From Ashinkailepas kermadecensis (taxonomy: Eukaryota > Arthropoda > Thecostraca > Neolepadidae), in NCBI GenBank assembly GCA_034440615.1, contig JAOTOM010004738.1, positions 248,001 through 312,000 on the forward strand: a DNA stretch of 64,000 nucleotides, written 5' to 3'. This document shows, one piece after another, positions 11,455-22,238 of this stretch; position 1 is the stretch's first letter; each line of letters opens with the position of its first letter. A model generated the notes under the pieces. It searched no databases. It was not told the DNA's origin and saw only the letters and a list, made by a program, of their open reading frames with translations. A program made the position numbers and the translations under genes.

Positions 11455-11994
11455 CAGTGATACATTATTCGTGAAATAGGGTGGAACATACCACTTTAGT
11501 TAGTTATTTGGGCTTGAGGGTGCGTCAACAACTGTGGTCATATTGTGCCCAGAATATACCACTTTCTGAACAATGAATCAGCATCCCTACTAACGAAGTA
11601 TCGACATCGTGCTTTGCAGTTCGTCTTTATGAAGTCTTCACATCTAATTTCCAACAGTATCTTGTTGATAGTTATCATCCTTTTACTCACCATTGTGGAT
11701 TGTGGTGCACAGACATCTCTTAGCACAATTCTAGGTAAGGGGATTACCCATGATGTGGTCTGTTATACAATCAGTTGATAAGGATGGGCATTTTGTATTA
11801 TCTCTAGAATAGTTATCCTTAAATTTATTATCTCAAAACAAAGGTGAAAGGTACACAAGGTAGGCTGTTCAATTAAAATTATGCTTGAAGAACTTGTTAT
11901 ATTAGTATACATAGTTTCCACAGTGAATTTCAACATCCTACTGTACTCGTTTTCGACATCTCACACCTAACGAAAAACCATTATTTTAACACTG
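11455..11994 (+). mobile_element. hAT-type MITE, copy 1, with a nested short retroposon
   Basis: Termini are CAGTGATA-CATTATTCGTG on the left and CATTATTTTAACACTG on the right, imperfect inverted repeats starting CAGTG. It is flanked by a perfect 8-bp duplication TAAATATG (11447-11454 and 11995-12002), the hAT target-site length. No transposase is present, so it is non-autonomous. A 54-bp retroposon at 11498-11551 interrupts it. Confidence 0.85.
11498..11551 (-). mobile_element. 54-bp hairpin retroposon inserted in the hAT MITE
   Basis: The MITE consensus sequence GAATATACCACTTT is duplicated on both sides (11484-11497 and 11552-11565, one mismatch), giving a 14-bp TSD around a 54-bp insert. 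On the minus strand the insert starts TGGGCAC, contains GACGCACCC, and ends AAATAACTAACT. Empty-site copies of the MITE at 12145 and 26613 show the uninterrupted sequence. Confidence 0.85.
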
Positions 11995-12144
11995 TAAATA
12001 TGGCTATTATATATTTATATAATTATATCATGCTATGTGGCATCAGACCATCAGCAGTGATACACAAGTTGGCAGTTGCCCAGGATTCACATGACTCAGT
12101 CTCAATTGTTTGGAACATGACAGTAAGACCCAGTCTTGTGTGTA

Positions 12145-12625
12145 CAGTGATAAATTATTCGTGAAGTTGGGTGGAATATACCACTTTCTGAGCACTGAAT
12201 CGACATCCTTCCCAGAGAAGTATCAACATCGTGCTTCTTGATGCATACTTGTGAAGTCTTCATGCCTCGAGTCTAACATCATCTTGTATATAAATAGCAT
12301 TATTATGCTCACCACAACGAGTCATGATACTCGAATATCTTGTAACGCAATTCTAGGTGGGGGGATTAGCTATGATGTGTTCTGTTATACAATAACAGTT
12401 TATAGCATAGGTTGTTGTGTTGTTATCATTGATATATGTATCCCTAAATTAGGTATCTTTCAAAACAAGCGAGAAAGGTGCAGTCATAAGTACGATATTG
12501 ACTCAAAATTCAATTTGGAGGATGTGACAAAGTTCTTAAATGACATTATTTTCATGGTGAATTTCCACATCTTGCTGTACTCGTTTTGACATCTCACACC
12601 TAACGAAAAACCATTATTTTAATGC
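12145..12625 (+). mobile_element. hAT-type MITE, copy 2
   Basis: Same element as 11455-11994, without the nested insert. The right end is slightly eroded (AATGC instead of AACACTG). TGTGTGTA at 12137-12144 and 12626-12633 is a likely 8-bp TSD, though its last two bases overlap the degraded terminus. Confidence 0.75.
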
Positions 12626-13640
12626 TGTGTGTATGGTGTGTATCAACAGTTACAACAGTTCAACAGTTACACACAATATGGATGGTGTTCAACCTTTGGT
12701 GTTACACACAATGTGCATGGTATGCAACCAATGCATACAAAATAAGGATAATTTTTCAGGATACCTAATGTTCTGGATGGCAAAATTCCAGGAACAGCCA
12801 TTATGTCAATGTAGGGGAAGAGGGAAGGGGAGGGGTTCCGAACACTTAAGACATAAGGCAACAAATAGCTCTACTGCTACTTCTGTACGGCCTAACCAGT
12901 AATTGTACTGTGCTTATTGAACACAAAAACGAACAAGCTATCCATATTCAAACAGTTCCTTTCAATGACAATCCTCTAACCACTTGCAAAGAGCAACTTT
13001 AAAACATATAATTATTTCATAGTGGTGTACCATATACTGAACACGAAAATGTGGTTGTGCAGGATTGCTTCACTGTAGCTGTTGTGGTACATGTTATTAG
13101 GAGCCACTAAAAATACTGGTGTAGGTAATTGCAAAAGAAATATATTGTAGGACACTTCCTTATGGTTTTCTTAAGCAAACTGCTCTCAGAAGCCTAAAAA
13201 TGGTGCACATGGACTTACACAAAGTCAGTAGAACTACTAATGTGATCAAACTTTCATGTTTTGGTAAAGAAATGTCTTGTTTATGAATGCCATCATCTTT
13301 TTGTTATTCATAAGCTGAACATGACATGGCAGACATCATGAAGTCATAAAGTGTTTAGACTTAATAAGAGCCATAAGGGCCCATCCAGTTCGAAGTCTGC
13401 AAATGGAAGGTACTATAAGCCTGTAAAAAGACCAACCCCAACCATCACCACATCCTAAAGAAACCATCCACCAACATCCCACACACCTATCAATGCCTAT
13501 CTACCCTAGCTATCCAGCCCTATTCCCTTGATCCCTCTCAACACATGTGGATTGAATGCCTTACCAATAATTTTAAAACTGCATCCATGCCTACTTAAAG
13601 GGGTCTGTGCCATGCACTTACATAGCATAAATCTCACCCC
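12626..13640. other. AT-rich spacer
   Basis: Short direct repeats built from ACAGTTACACACAATATG lie at about 12650-12720. No gene recognised. The part right of about 13380 may be the 3' untranslated region of the adjacent minus-strand retrotransposon. Confidence 0.4.
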
Positions 13641-13645
13641 ATCCA

Positions 13646-14349
13646 TCACAAATTAGAACTAAAAACAAGATATTCCTGTCTAAAAAATGTGTCCACCATA
13701 CTTTTAAATATATTCAATGAGGAACTACCCACAACATCAGCAGGCAGCCTATTCCACTGATCAACAACCATTTGACTGAAAACCTTAACTGTTCTACATC
13801 TCAACTTATCTAACCTGAATTGATGACCCCTATGTGATACTCTAAACCAGAGCATTATTCAAATTGACCCGATCTAGCCCCTTAACAAATGTGTACATTT
13901 CAATCATGTCCACCCTTAATCTCCTATACCTGAATGAGTACATAACTAATGCCGTAAGCCTTTCTCCATATTCTAAGTTACCTATTCCGCTGATGAGTCT
14001 AGTGGTCTTACACTGCACTCTTTCTAACATATCTATATCTTTTTATAGACAGGAGCTCCATGCTTGTACAGAATATTCCAAGTGGGGTCACACATATGCT
14101 AAGTAGTTTTTTTTTCATGACTTCCTTGCTCTTATATCTCACCCTTCTATTAATGAGTCCCAGCATGCTGAGTGCCCTGTTCCTAGCTGAGATACATCGT
14201 TTTTCTGCTTTAAGGTCTTTTGAAACCAACACACCTAAGTCTCTTTCCTCTTCAACAAAATCCAGTTCCCTGCCTCCCATTGTATATCTGAAAGTCTCAC
14301 ATCCAGACCCCAGATGCATAACCTTACACTTATCATAGTTGAAAGACAT
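13646..14349 (-). pseudogene. CR1/L2-like retrotransposon, C-terminal part of ORF2, frameshifted
   Basis: Three minus-strand frames follow one another: 14349-14008 (KCKVMHLG, ERDLGVLVSKDLK), 14030-13842 (LERVQCKTTRLI, ERL, YRRLRVDMIEMY, KGLD) and 13855-13646 (SHRGHQFRLDKLRCRTVKVF, VVDQWNRLPADVV). These are the ordered motifs after the RT core in CR1/L2-type elements. At least two frameshifts break the protein. The 5' part of the element is missing. Confidence 0.85.
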
Positions 14350-14350
14350 C

Positions 14351-14836
14351 TGCCATGATCAGCCAACTTTTTTAGGTCCTCCAAGTCACCTCCAGCGGAT
14401 ACAAGGGGCACTGGGGGCATGTGTCCCAAGTGTCCCCTTAGGTTTTCAGCCATCTGCGCCAATCGCCAACATATTGCGGGCCATATACGCGATGTAGAGC
14501 ATGCTGACTGAGATGTTTATTTCCTCGACGATCTCCGACGAAGTGTCGCATGTTCCTTACACACCACCTATATGATTTGAGGTTTACCTCAGAGTTAGCA
14601 CCCTTTAGTTTCTTTTTATGTCCGATTTCATATCCGATATTTGGACTTTTCATGGCCATCATGCTTCGAGGACCTTAATAACTCAGCGTACTTACGAAGC
14701 AATATCTTTGTAATCAATGAATATTGCCTCTTCGCTCACCACCTGCAAGCACCGGCTTTTCTTTTTCTTTCTCACGGCTATTAAACGTATGAAGTGCTGA
14801 TGAAATGAAATATTAAAGGAAGGGTCTAAAAAACAG
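14351..14836. other. Spacer with a GATACAAGGGG repeat start
   Basis: At 14396 a dispersed motif GGATACAAGGGGCACTGGGG occurs, matching 20273 and, more loosely, 27775. No gene seen. The block just before 14837 (AAGGAAGGGTCTAAAAA) reappears inverted at 20050-20070. Confidence 0.45.
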
Positions 14837-16990
14837 ACACCATCTCACATACACCGACTGACATACACCATCTCGCAGACATGGATGATCTCGGAAACCG
14901 CTCGGTCGATCTTAATAAAACCTTCACTAAACGATCGCCCGTATGCCAGAGGCGTGCGGTTTGGACTTTCGTGACCTTGCGTCAGGTCAAAGGTCACCAA
15001 ATTGCAGAAAAACAAAAAACTCGAATATTTAGAAATGGATGATCTTAATGAAACCTTCAGCAAACGATCGGCCGTGTGCCAGAGGCCTTTGGTTTGTACT
15101 TTCGTGACCTTCGGTCAGGTCAAAGGTCACCAAATCGCCGAAAAACATGATTTTTGGCTCACAGACATGGATGATCTCGGCAACCGCTGGGTCAATCTTA
15201 GTGAAACATTCACCAAACGATCGGCCGTGTGCCAGAGGCGTGCGGTTTGCACTTTCGTGATCTTGGGTCAGGTCAAAGGTCACCAAATCGCCGAAAAACA
15301 TCATTTTTGGCTCACAGACATGGATGATCTCGGCAACCGCTGGGTCAATCTTAGTGAAACCTTCACCAAACGATCGGTCATGTGCCATAGGCGTGCGGTT
15401 TGCACTTTCGTGACCTTGGGTCAGGTCAAAGGTCACCAAATGGCCGAAAAACATGATTTTTGGCTCACAGACATGGATGATTTTAGTTAAACCTTCACCA
15501 AACGATCGGCCGTGTGCCAGAAGCGTGCGGTTTGCACTTTTGTGACCTTGGGTCAGGTCAAAGGTCATCAAATTGCCGAAAAACCAAAACATTTAACTTA
15601 CAGACATGGATGATCTCGGGAACCGCTGGATCGATCTTAGTGAAACCTTCACCAAACGATCGGCCGTGTGCCAGAGCCGTGCGGTTTGCACTTTCGTCGC
15701 CTTGGGTCAAGTTAAAGGTCACCGGATCGTCGAAGAACCAAAAAACAGTTTCTCGCAGACATGGATGATCTCGGCAACCGCTGGATCGATCTTAGTGAAA
15801 CCGTCACCAAACGATCGGCCGTGTGCCAGAGGCGTGCGGTTTGCACTTTCGTCGCCTTGGGTCAAGTTAAAGGTCACCGGATCGTCGAAGAACCAAAAAA
15901 TAGTTTCTCGCAGACATGGATGATCTCGGCAACCGCTGGATCGATCTTAGTGAAACCTTCACCAAACGATCCGCCGTGTGCCAGAGGCGTGCGGTTTGCA
16001 CTTTCGTCGCCTTGGGTCAAGTCAAAGGTCACCGGATCGTCGAAGAACCAAAAAACAGTTTCTCGCAGACATGGATGATCTCGGCAACCGCTGGATCGAT
16101 CTTAGTGAAACCGTCACCAAACGATCGGACGTGTGCCAGAGGTGTGCGGTTTGCACTTTCGTGACCTTGGGTTAAGTCAAAGGTCACCAGATTGCCGAAG
16201 AACTAAAAATACCACCGGACACCATCTCACATACACCGACTGACATACACCATCTCGCAGACATGGATGATCTCGGAAACCGCTCGGTCGATCTTAATAA
16301 AACCTTCACCAAACGATCGCCCGTGTGCCAGAGGCGTGCGGTTTGGAATTTCGTGACATTGGGTCAGGTAAAAGGTCACCAAATTGCAGAAAAACAAAAA
16401 AATCGAATATTTAGAAATGGATGATCTTAATGAAACCTTCACCAAACAATCGGCCGTGTGCCAGAGGCCTTTGGTTTGTACTTTCGTGACCTTGGGTCAG
16501 GTCAAAGGTCACCAAATCGCCGAAAAACATGATTTTTGGCTCACAGACATGGATGATCTCGGCAACCGCTGGGTCGATCTTAGTGAAACATTCACCAAAC
16601 GATCGGCCTTGTGCCATAGGCGTGCGGTTTACACTTTCGTGACCTTGGGTCAGGTCAAAAGTCACAAAATCGCCGAAAAACATTATTTTTGGCTCACAGA
16701 CATGGATGATCTTAGTGAAACCTTCACCAAACGATCGGCCGTGTGCCAGAAGCGTGCGGTTTGCACTTTCGTGACTTTGGGTCAGGTCAAAGGTCATCAA
16801 ATTGCCGAAAAACCAAAGAATTGGACTTACAGACATGGATGATCTCGGCAACCGCTGGATCGATCTTAGTGAAACCTTCACCAAACGATCGGCCGTGTGC
16901 CATAGGCGTGCGGTTTGCACTTTCGTGACCTCGGGTCAAGTCAAAGGTCACCGGATCGTCGAAGAACCAAAAAATAGTTTCTCACAGACA
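14837..16990 (+). repeat. Left arm of an inverted satellite array (~155-bp monomers)
   Basis: Monomers run GACATGGATGATCTCGG, then AAACGATCGGCCGTGTGCCA, GCGTGCGGTTTGCACTTTCG, and GGTCAGGTCAAAGGTCACC. Variant monomers are ordered in a higher-order repeat of about 1.37 kb: the CACCATCTCACATACACCGA block at 14840 recurs at 16218. Perfect AGGTCA-A-AGGTCA (DR1) occurs at 14984-14996, 15117-15129 and 15270-15282, among others. ORFs up to 187 codons run through it on both strands because the monomer lacks stops in some frames; they are not genes. Confidence 0.95.
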
Positions 16991-19900
16991 TGGATGACCT
17001 TTGACCTGATCCAAGGTCACCAAAGTGCAAACCGCACGCCTCTGGCACACGGCCGATCGTTTGGTGAAGGTTTAACTAAAATCATCCATGTCTGTGAGCC
17101 AAAAATCATGTTTTTCGGCCATTTGGTGACCTTTGACCTGACCTAAGGTCACGAAAGTGCAAACCGAACGCCTATGGCACACGACCGATCGTTTGGTGAA
17201 GGTTTCACAAAGATCGATCCAGCGGTTGCCGAGATCATCCATGTCTGTGAGATGATCTCGGCTATGGCACACGATGGCACACGACCGATCGTTTGGTGAA
17301 GAGATCGATCCAGCGGTTGCCGAGATCATCCATGTCTGTGAGCCAAAAATAATGTTTTTCGGCGATTTGGTGACCTTTGACCTGACCCAAGATCACGAAA
17401 GTGCAAACCGCACGCCTCTGGCACACGGCCGATCGTTTGGTGAATGTTTCACTAAGATCGACCGAGCGGTTGCCGAGATCATCCATGTCTGCGAGAAACT
17501 ATTTTTTGGTTCTTCGACGATCCGGTGACCTTTGACTTGACCCAAGGCGACGAAAGTGCAAACCGCACGCCTCTGGCACACGGCCGATCGTTTCGTGAAA
17601 GTTTCACTAAGATCGATCAAGCGGTTGCTGAGATCATCCATGTCTGCGAGAAACTATTTTTTGGTTCTTCGACGATCCGGTGACCTTTAACTTGACCCAA
17701 GGCGACGAAAGTGCAAACCGCACGGCTCTGGCACACGGCCGATCGTTTGGTGAAGGTTTCACTAAGATCGATCCAGCGGTTCCCGAGATCATCCATGTCT
17801 GTAAGTTAAATGTTTTGGTTTTTCGGCAATTTGATGACCTTTGACCTGACCCAAAGTCACGAAAGTGCAAACCGCACGCTTCTGGCACACGGCCGATCGT
17901 TTGGTGAAGGTTTCACTAAAATCATCCATGTCTGTGAGTCAAAAATCATGTTTTTCGGCCATTTGGTGACCTTTGACCTGACCCAAGGTCACGAAAGTGC
18001 AAACCGCACGCCTATGGCACACGACCGATCGTTTGGTGAAGGTTTCACAGAGATCGATCCAGCGGTTGCCGAGATCATCCATGTCTGTGAGCCAAAAATA
18101 ATGTTTTTCGGCGATTTGGTGACCTTTGACCTGACCCAAGATCACGAAAGTGCAAACCGCACGCCTCTGGCACACGGCCGATCGTTTGGTGAATGTTTCA
18201 CTAAGATCGACCCAGCGGTTGCCGAGATCATCCATGTCTGTGAGCAAAAAGTCATGTTTTTCGGCGATTTTGTGACCTTTGACCTGACCGAAGGTCACGA
18301 AAGTACAAACCAAAGGCCTCTGGCACACGGCCGATCGTTTGGTGAAGGTTTCATTAAGATCATCCATTTCTAAATATTCGATTTTTTTGTTTTTCTGCAA
18401 TTTGGTGACCTTTGACCTGACCCAAGGTCACGAAAGTCCAAACCGCACGCCTCTGGCACACGGGCGATCGTTTGGTGAAGGTTTTATTAAGATCGACCGA
18501 GCGATTTCCGAGATCATCCATGTCTGCGAGATGGTGTATGTCAGTCGGTGTATGTGAGATGGTGTCCGGTGGTATTTTTAGTTCTTCGGAAATCTGGCGA
18601 CCTTTGACTTAACCCAAGGTCACGAAAGTGAAAACCGCACACCTCTGGCACACGTCCGATCGTTTGGTGAAGGTTTCACTAAGATCGATCCAGCGGTTGC
18701 CGAGATCATCCATGTCTGCGAGAAACTATTTTTTGGTTCTTCGACGATCCGGTGACCTTTGACTTGACCCAAGGCGACGAAAGTGCAAACCGCACGCCTC
18801 TGGCACACGGCCGATCGTCTGGTGACGGTGTCACTAAGATCGATCTAGCGGTTGCCGAGATCATCCATGTCTGCGAGAAACTGTTTTTTGGTTCTTCGAC
18901 GATCCGGTGACCTTTGACTTGACCCAAGGCGACAAAAGTGCAAACCGCACGCCTCTGGCACACGGCGGATCGTTTGGTGAAGGTTTCACTAAGATCGATC
19001 CAGCGGTTGCCGAGATCATCCATGTCTGCGAGAAACTATTTTTTGGTTCTTCGACGATCCGGTGACCTTTAACTTCACCCAAGGCGACGAAAGTGCAAAC
19101 CGCACGCCTCTGGCACACGTCCGATCGTTTGGTGAAGGTTTCACTAAGATCGATCCAGCGGTTGCCGAGATCATCCATGTCTGCGAGAAACTATTTTTTG
19201 GTTCTTCGACGATCCGGTGACCTTTGACTTGACCCAAGGCGACGAAAGTGCAAACCGCACGCCTCTGGCACACGGCCGATCGTCTGGTGACGGTGTCACT
19301 AAGATCGATCTAGCGGTTGCCGAGATCATCCATGTCTGCGAGAAACTGTTTTTTGGTTCTTCGACGATCCGGTGACCTTTGACTTGACCCAAGGCGACAA
19401 AAGTGCAAACCGCACGCCTCTGGCACACGGCGGATCGTTTGGTGAAGGTTTCACTAAGATCGATCCAGCGGTTCCCGAGATCATCCATGTCTGTAAGTTA
19501 AATGTTTTGGTTTTTCGGCAATTTGATGACCTTTGACCTGACCCAAGGTCACGAAAGTGCAAACCGCACGCTTCTGGCACACGGCCGATCGTTTGGTGAA
19601 GGTTTAACTAAAATCATCCATGTCTGTGAGCCAAAAATCATGTTTTTCGGCCATTTGGTGACCTTTGACCTGACCCAAGGTCACGAAAGTGCAAACCGCA
19701 CGCCTATGGCACACGACCGATCGTTTGGTGAAGGTTTCACAAAGATCGATCCAGCGGTTGCCGAGATCATCCATGTCTGTGAGCCAAAAATAATGTTTTT
19801 CGGCGATTTGGTGACCTTTGACCTGATCCAAGGTCACGAAAGTACAAACCAAAGGCCTCTGGCACACGGCCGATCGTTTGGTGAAGGTTTCATTAAGATC

Positions 19901-20040
19901 ATCCATTTCTAAATATTCGATTTTTTTGTTTTTCTGCAATTTGGTGACCTTTGACTTGACCCAAGGTCACAAAAGTCCAAACCGCACGCCTCTGGCACAC
20001 GGGCGATCGTTTGGTGAAGGTTTTATTAAGATCGACCGTG
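16991..20040 (-). repeat. Right arm of the inverted satellite array
   Basis: The same monomers in opposite orientation. The switch occurs abruptly near 16992, where ACAGACATGGATGA meets CCTTTGACCTGATCCAAGG. Several blocks mirror the left arm very closely: 17810-18373 mirrors 15029-15592. The arm ends near 20040, where flanking AGACCCTTCC mirrors the sequence before 14837, so the palindrome includes a few dozen non-satellite bases. Confidence 0.95.
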
Positions 20041-20269
20041 TCTGCTTTTTAGACCCTTCCATATTAAATCACGGCTATGAAATACTGCTCCTTTCCGTCG
20101 TGGCTAAAGTGGTCAGGTTCGGTTGTCGGCATGCATTATGGCTTCAATTTTGTCGACGATGTTAAACCTTCGTGACGTAAATAACCAGTGACGTATTTCA
20201 TATATTCCTTTATTCCATATTCCATAATATATTAACTTGATATCTATGGTCTTTTGTTGTGACGTTGTG
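20041..20269. other. Right flank of the inverted satellite
   Basis: The first ~30 bp mirror the left flank. The rest is AT-rich and unassigned. Confidence 0.45.
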
Positions 20270-20585
20270 GGGTGGATACAAGGGGTCACCGGGGGCATGT
20301 TCCCCCTCTGAAAGGAAAAGAGGCTCCTTGGAAGTCAAGGCATACATGGTCAAGGTGCCCCTCTGAATTGGTCTCGAGTACATCCCCCTCGTATTTTTCA
20401 GCCGGAGTCTCTCCTCTGAAAGGAAAATGAGTTCTTGGAGGGAAAGATGCCTCTCCTGGAAGGTTCGAGTGCACCCAGTTGCATTTTTTTCAGTCAGAGA
20501 CGCCCATCGGAGGGCAAAAGCGCCTCTTCAGGTACTTTTGCATTCCCCTTCTGACATGTGTCTCCATGAAACTTCCTGGATCGGC
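20270..20585 (+). repeat. Dispersed repeat of CCCCTCTGAAAGGAAAA type
   Basis: Begins GGATACAAGGGGTCACCGGG, then recurring modules such as CCTCTGAAAGGAAAAGAGGC. A related copy is 27770-28085 (GGATAAAGGGTG, then CGCCCCTCTGAAAAGG). Probably an unclassified mobile element. Confidence 0.6.
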
Positions 20586-21899
20586 CCTGGATATATGTGA
20601 GACTAGATTAAGCTTGATTAGGTTATGCTAGGACAGATTAGGTTGAGCTATATTAAGTTGTGATGGGTCCGGCTAGGACAGGTTATTTCGATTCCTGTGT
20701 TGTTAAAAAAAAAAGGTTCCTACTCCATGATTTGTACTGGTAAAATTCCTTCATATGGTATATTCGAACGACGAAAACATGTGGCAGATACCCCGCATCT
20801 GTTACACTCTGCTCTGCCTCATGTTTGAATCATGTTTGAATTGTGGTGTCCTTTCACAGACCGGTGTGTGGTTGTATTTGATATATTTTATTGATATTTA
20901 TTTCACTTCAAAAGTGATTTTCGCAATGCTGGCTTTTCGAACCTCGTACGGCTTTATTAAACTATGATAGCACTTGTGTAGTCCATTGAGTATTGGGTAC
21001 CTAGCACAAGAGCCCCGTGGCACTTCACTCAGAGCATCCTGAACCTTCCATTCAGATTTACATCCAATTAATACTACCCTTTGTTTCCCTCCTGTAAAAA
21101 ATACAGATGGTTTTGTAGTGCCTAGGCGTGCATATAGGGGTTGGATCTTGGAATACCACCAGGTAGGAGAGGTACTGTGGTAATTGTAATGGTAAGGTCA
21201 TGCTGGCTATTCTGAAGCCAGAGGTATTGTCACTAATTGAAACCTGTGATGTGTTTAGTCTAGCTCTGCCATCACATAAGTGTGTTCAACCTCATGAGAG
21301 AGAGAGAGAGAGATTGTCCTAGATATGTGAGATATTATTCAGGGGCATGCCTGCATATAGGTAAAATAGCTGATGAAGTCTGAAACCTAGTTATGACATT
21401 AAAGTATGAAGATACAGAAAAGTGCATGCAATTGTGTCAAGAGTACAGGTCAGTCAGTTGAAAGAAGTACATGGCTATAATAGCCATGTACTTCTATACC
21501 TCTATAATAGCCATATAGGCAGATGACTATTAGACAGAGCATTAGAGATAAGCAGAGAAACGAGCTATAATTGACATGGTTAAGCACAAGAGTGACACTG
21601 CCATCTTGTGCCAAAGGGTGAACTTTCAGTACATGTATGATAGTAGTCTACCACTGGACGGCAGCACTCGCATACAGCAGTCAACCAGCGAGCATGCTTG
21701 TGAGCTCATGTTCTGCTACAGTTTCATTGGAAAGCTCTCAACGAGTAGGGTCCAAAACCACTCCCAACATCTTCCCAAAAAATGAAATCACGTGTGACAT
21801 GTGATGCTGATGAGATTGGCTATGGTAGAACAATGGTGCATGATTGGAGGAATCTGGAATTGTTGAGGAGTCTGTTATGCAATATCAGGTGAATGGTGC
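20586..21899. other. Unassigned spacer
   Basis: Contains scattered TTAGGTT-like words (20620-20690), a (GA)8 microsatellite at about 21297-21312, and a short palindrome TACATGGCTATAATAGCCATGTA near 21468-21490 (given by position; arms of eight to eleven bases). ORFs of 69-70 codons are unrecognised. Confidence 0.4.
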
Positions 21900-22229
21900 G
21901 GTAATCTTTACCTTTCGGCCGACATATACTGCCAAGGTTAGTGATTTGTAAAGAGGTGTACAGTGAAGTCACAGGAGTCAGGGAAGTGACGTCACAGGAG
22001 TCAGGTGTCGATGACGGGCACTAACATAACCTAACCTAACCTAACCTAAATTAACTAACCTAACCTAGCCCAACCTAACCCAACCCAACCTAACCCAACC
22101 TAACTTAACCTAACACGTCGACACCCAACTCCAGTGACGTCACTTCTCCGACTCCTGTGACGTCACTGTACACCTCTTTGCAAATCACTAACCTTGGCAG
22201 TATGTGTCGGCCGAAAGGTAAAGAAAGCC
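21900..22229. mobile_element. Foldback MITE (Mutator-like) with CCTAA core and 9-bp TSD
   Basis: The arms (about 21900-22020 and 22110-22229) are inverted repeats of roughly 110 bp. The left end is GGTAATCTTTACCTTTCGGC; the right end reads the same inward with GGCTTTC in place of GGTAATC. It is flanked by a perfect 9-bp duplication GAATGGTGC (21891-21899 and 22230-22238). Nine-bp TSDs with long terminal inverted repeats fit Mutator-like elements. The loop is a run of CCTAA variants like the arthropod telomere repeat. No coding capacity. Confidence 0.85.
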
Positions 22230-22238
22230 GAATGGTGC

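Noticed and set aside
15029..18373. ORFs of up to 187 codons in the 155-bp satellite, on both strands
   Set aside because: They consist of repeated satellite translation, occur in mirrored positions in the inverted arms, and shift frame between monomers.
22020..22110. Chromosome end or true interstitial telomere
   Set aside because: The CCTAA repeats are short and irregular and lie exactly in the loop of a foldback element with a TSD.
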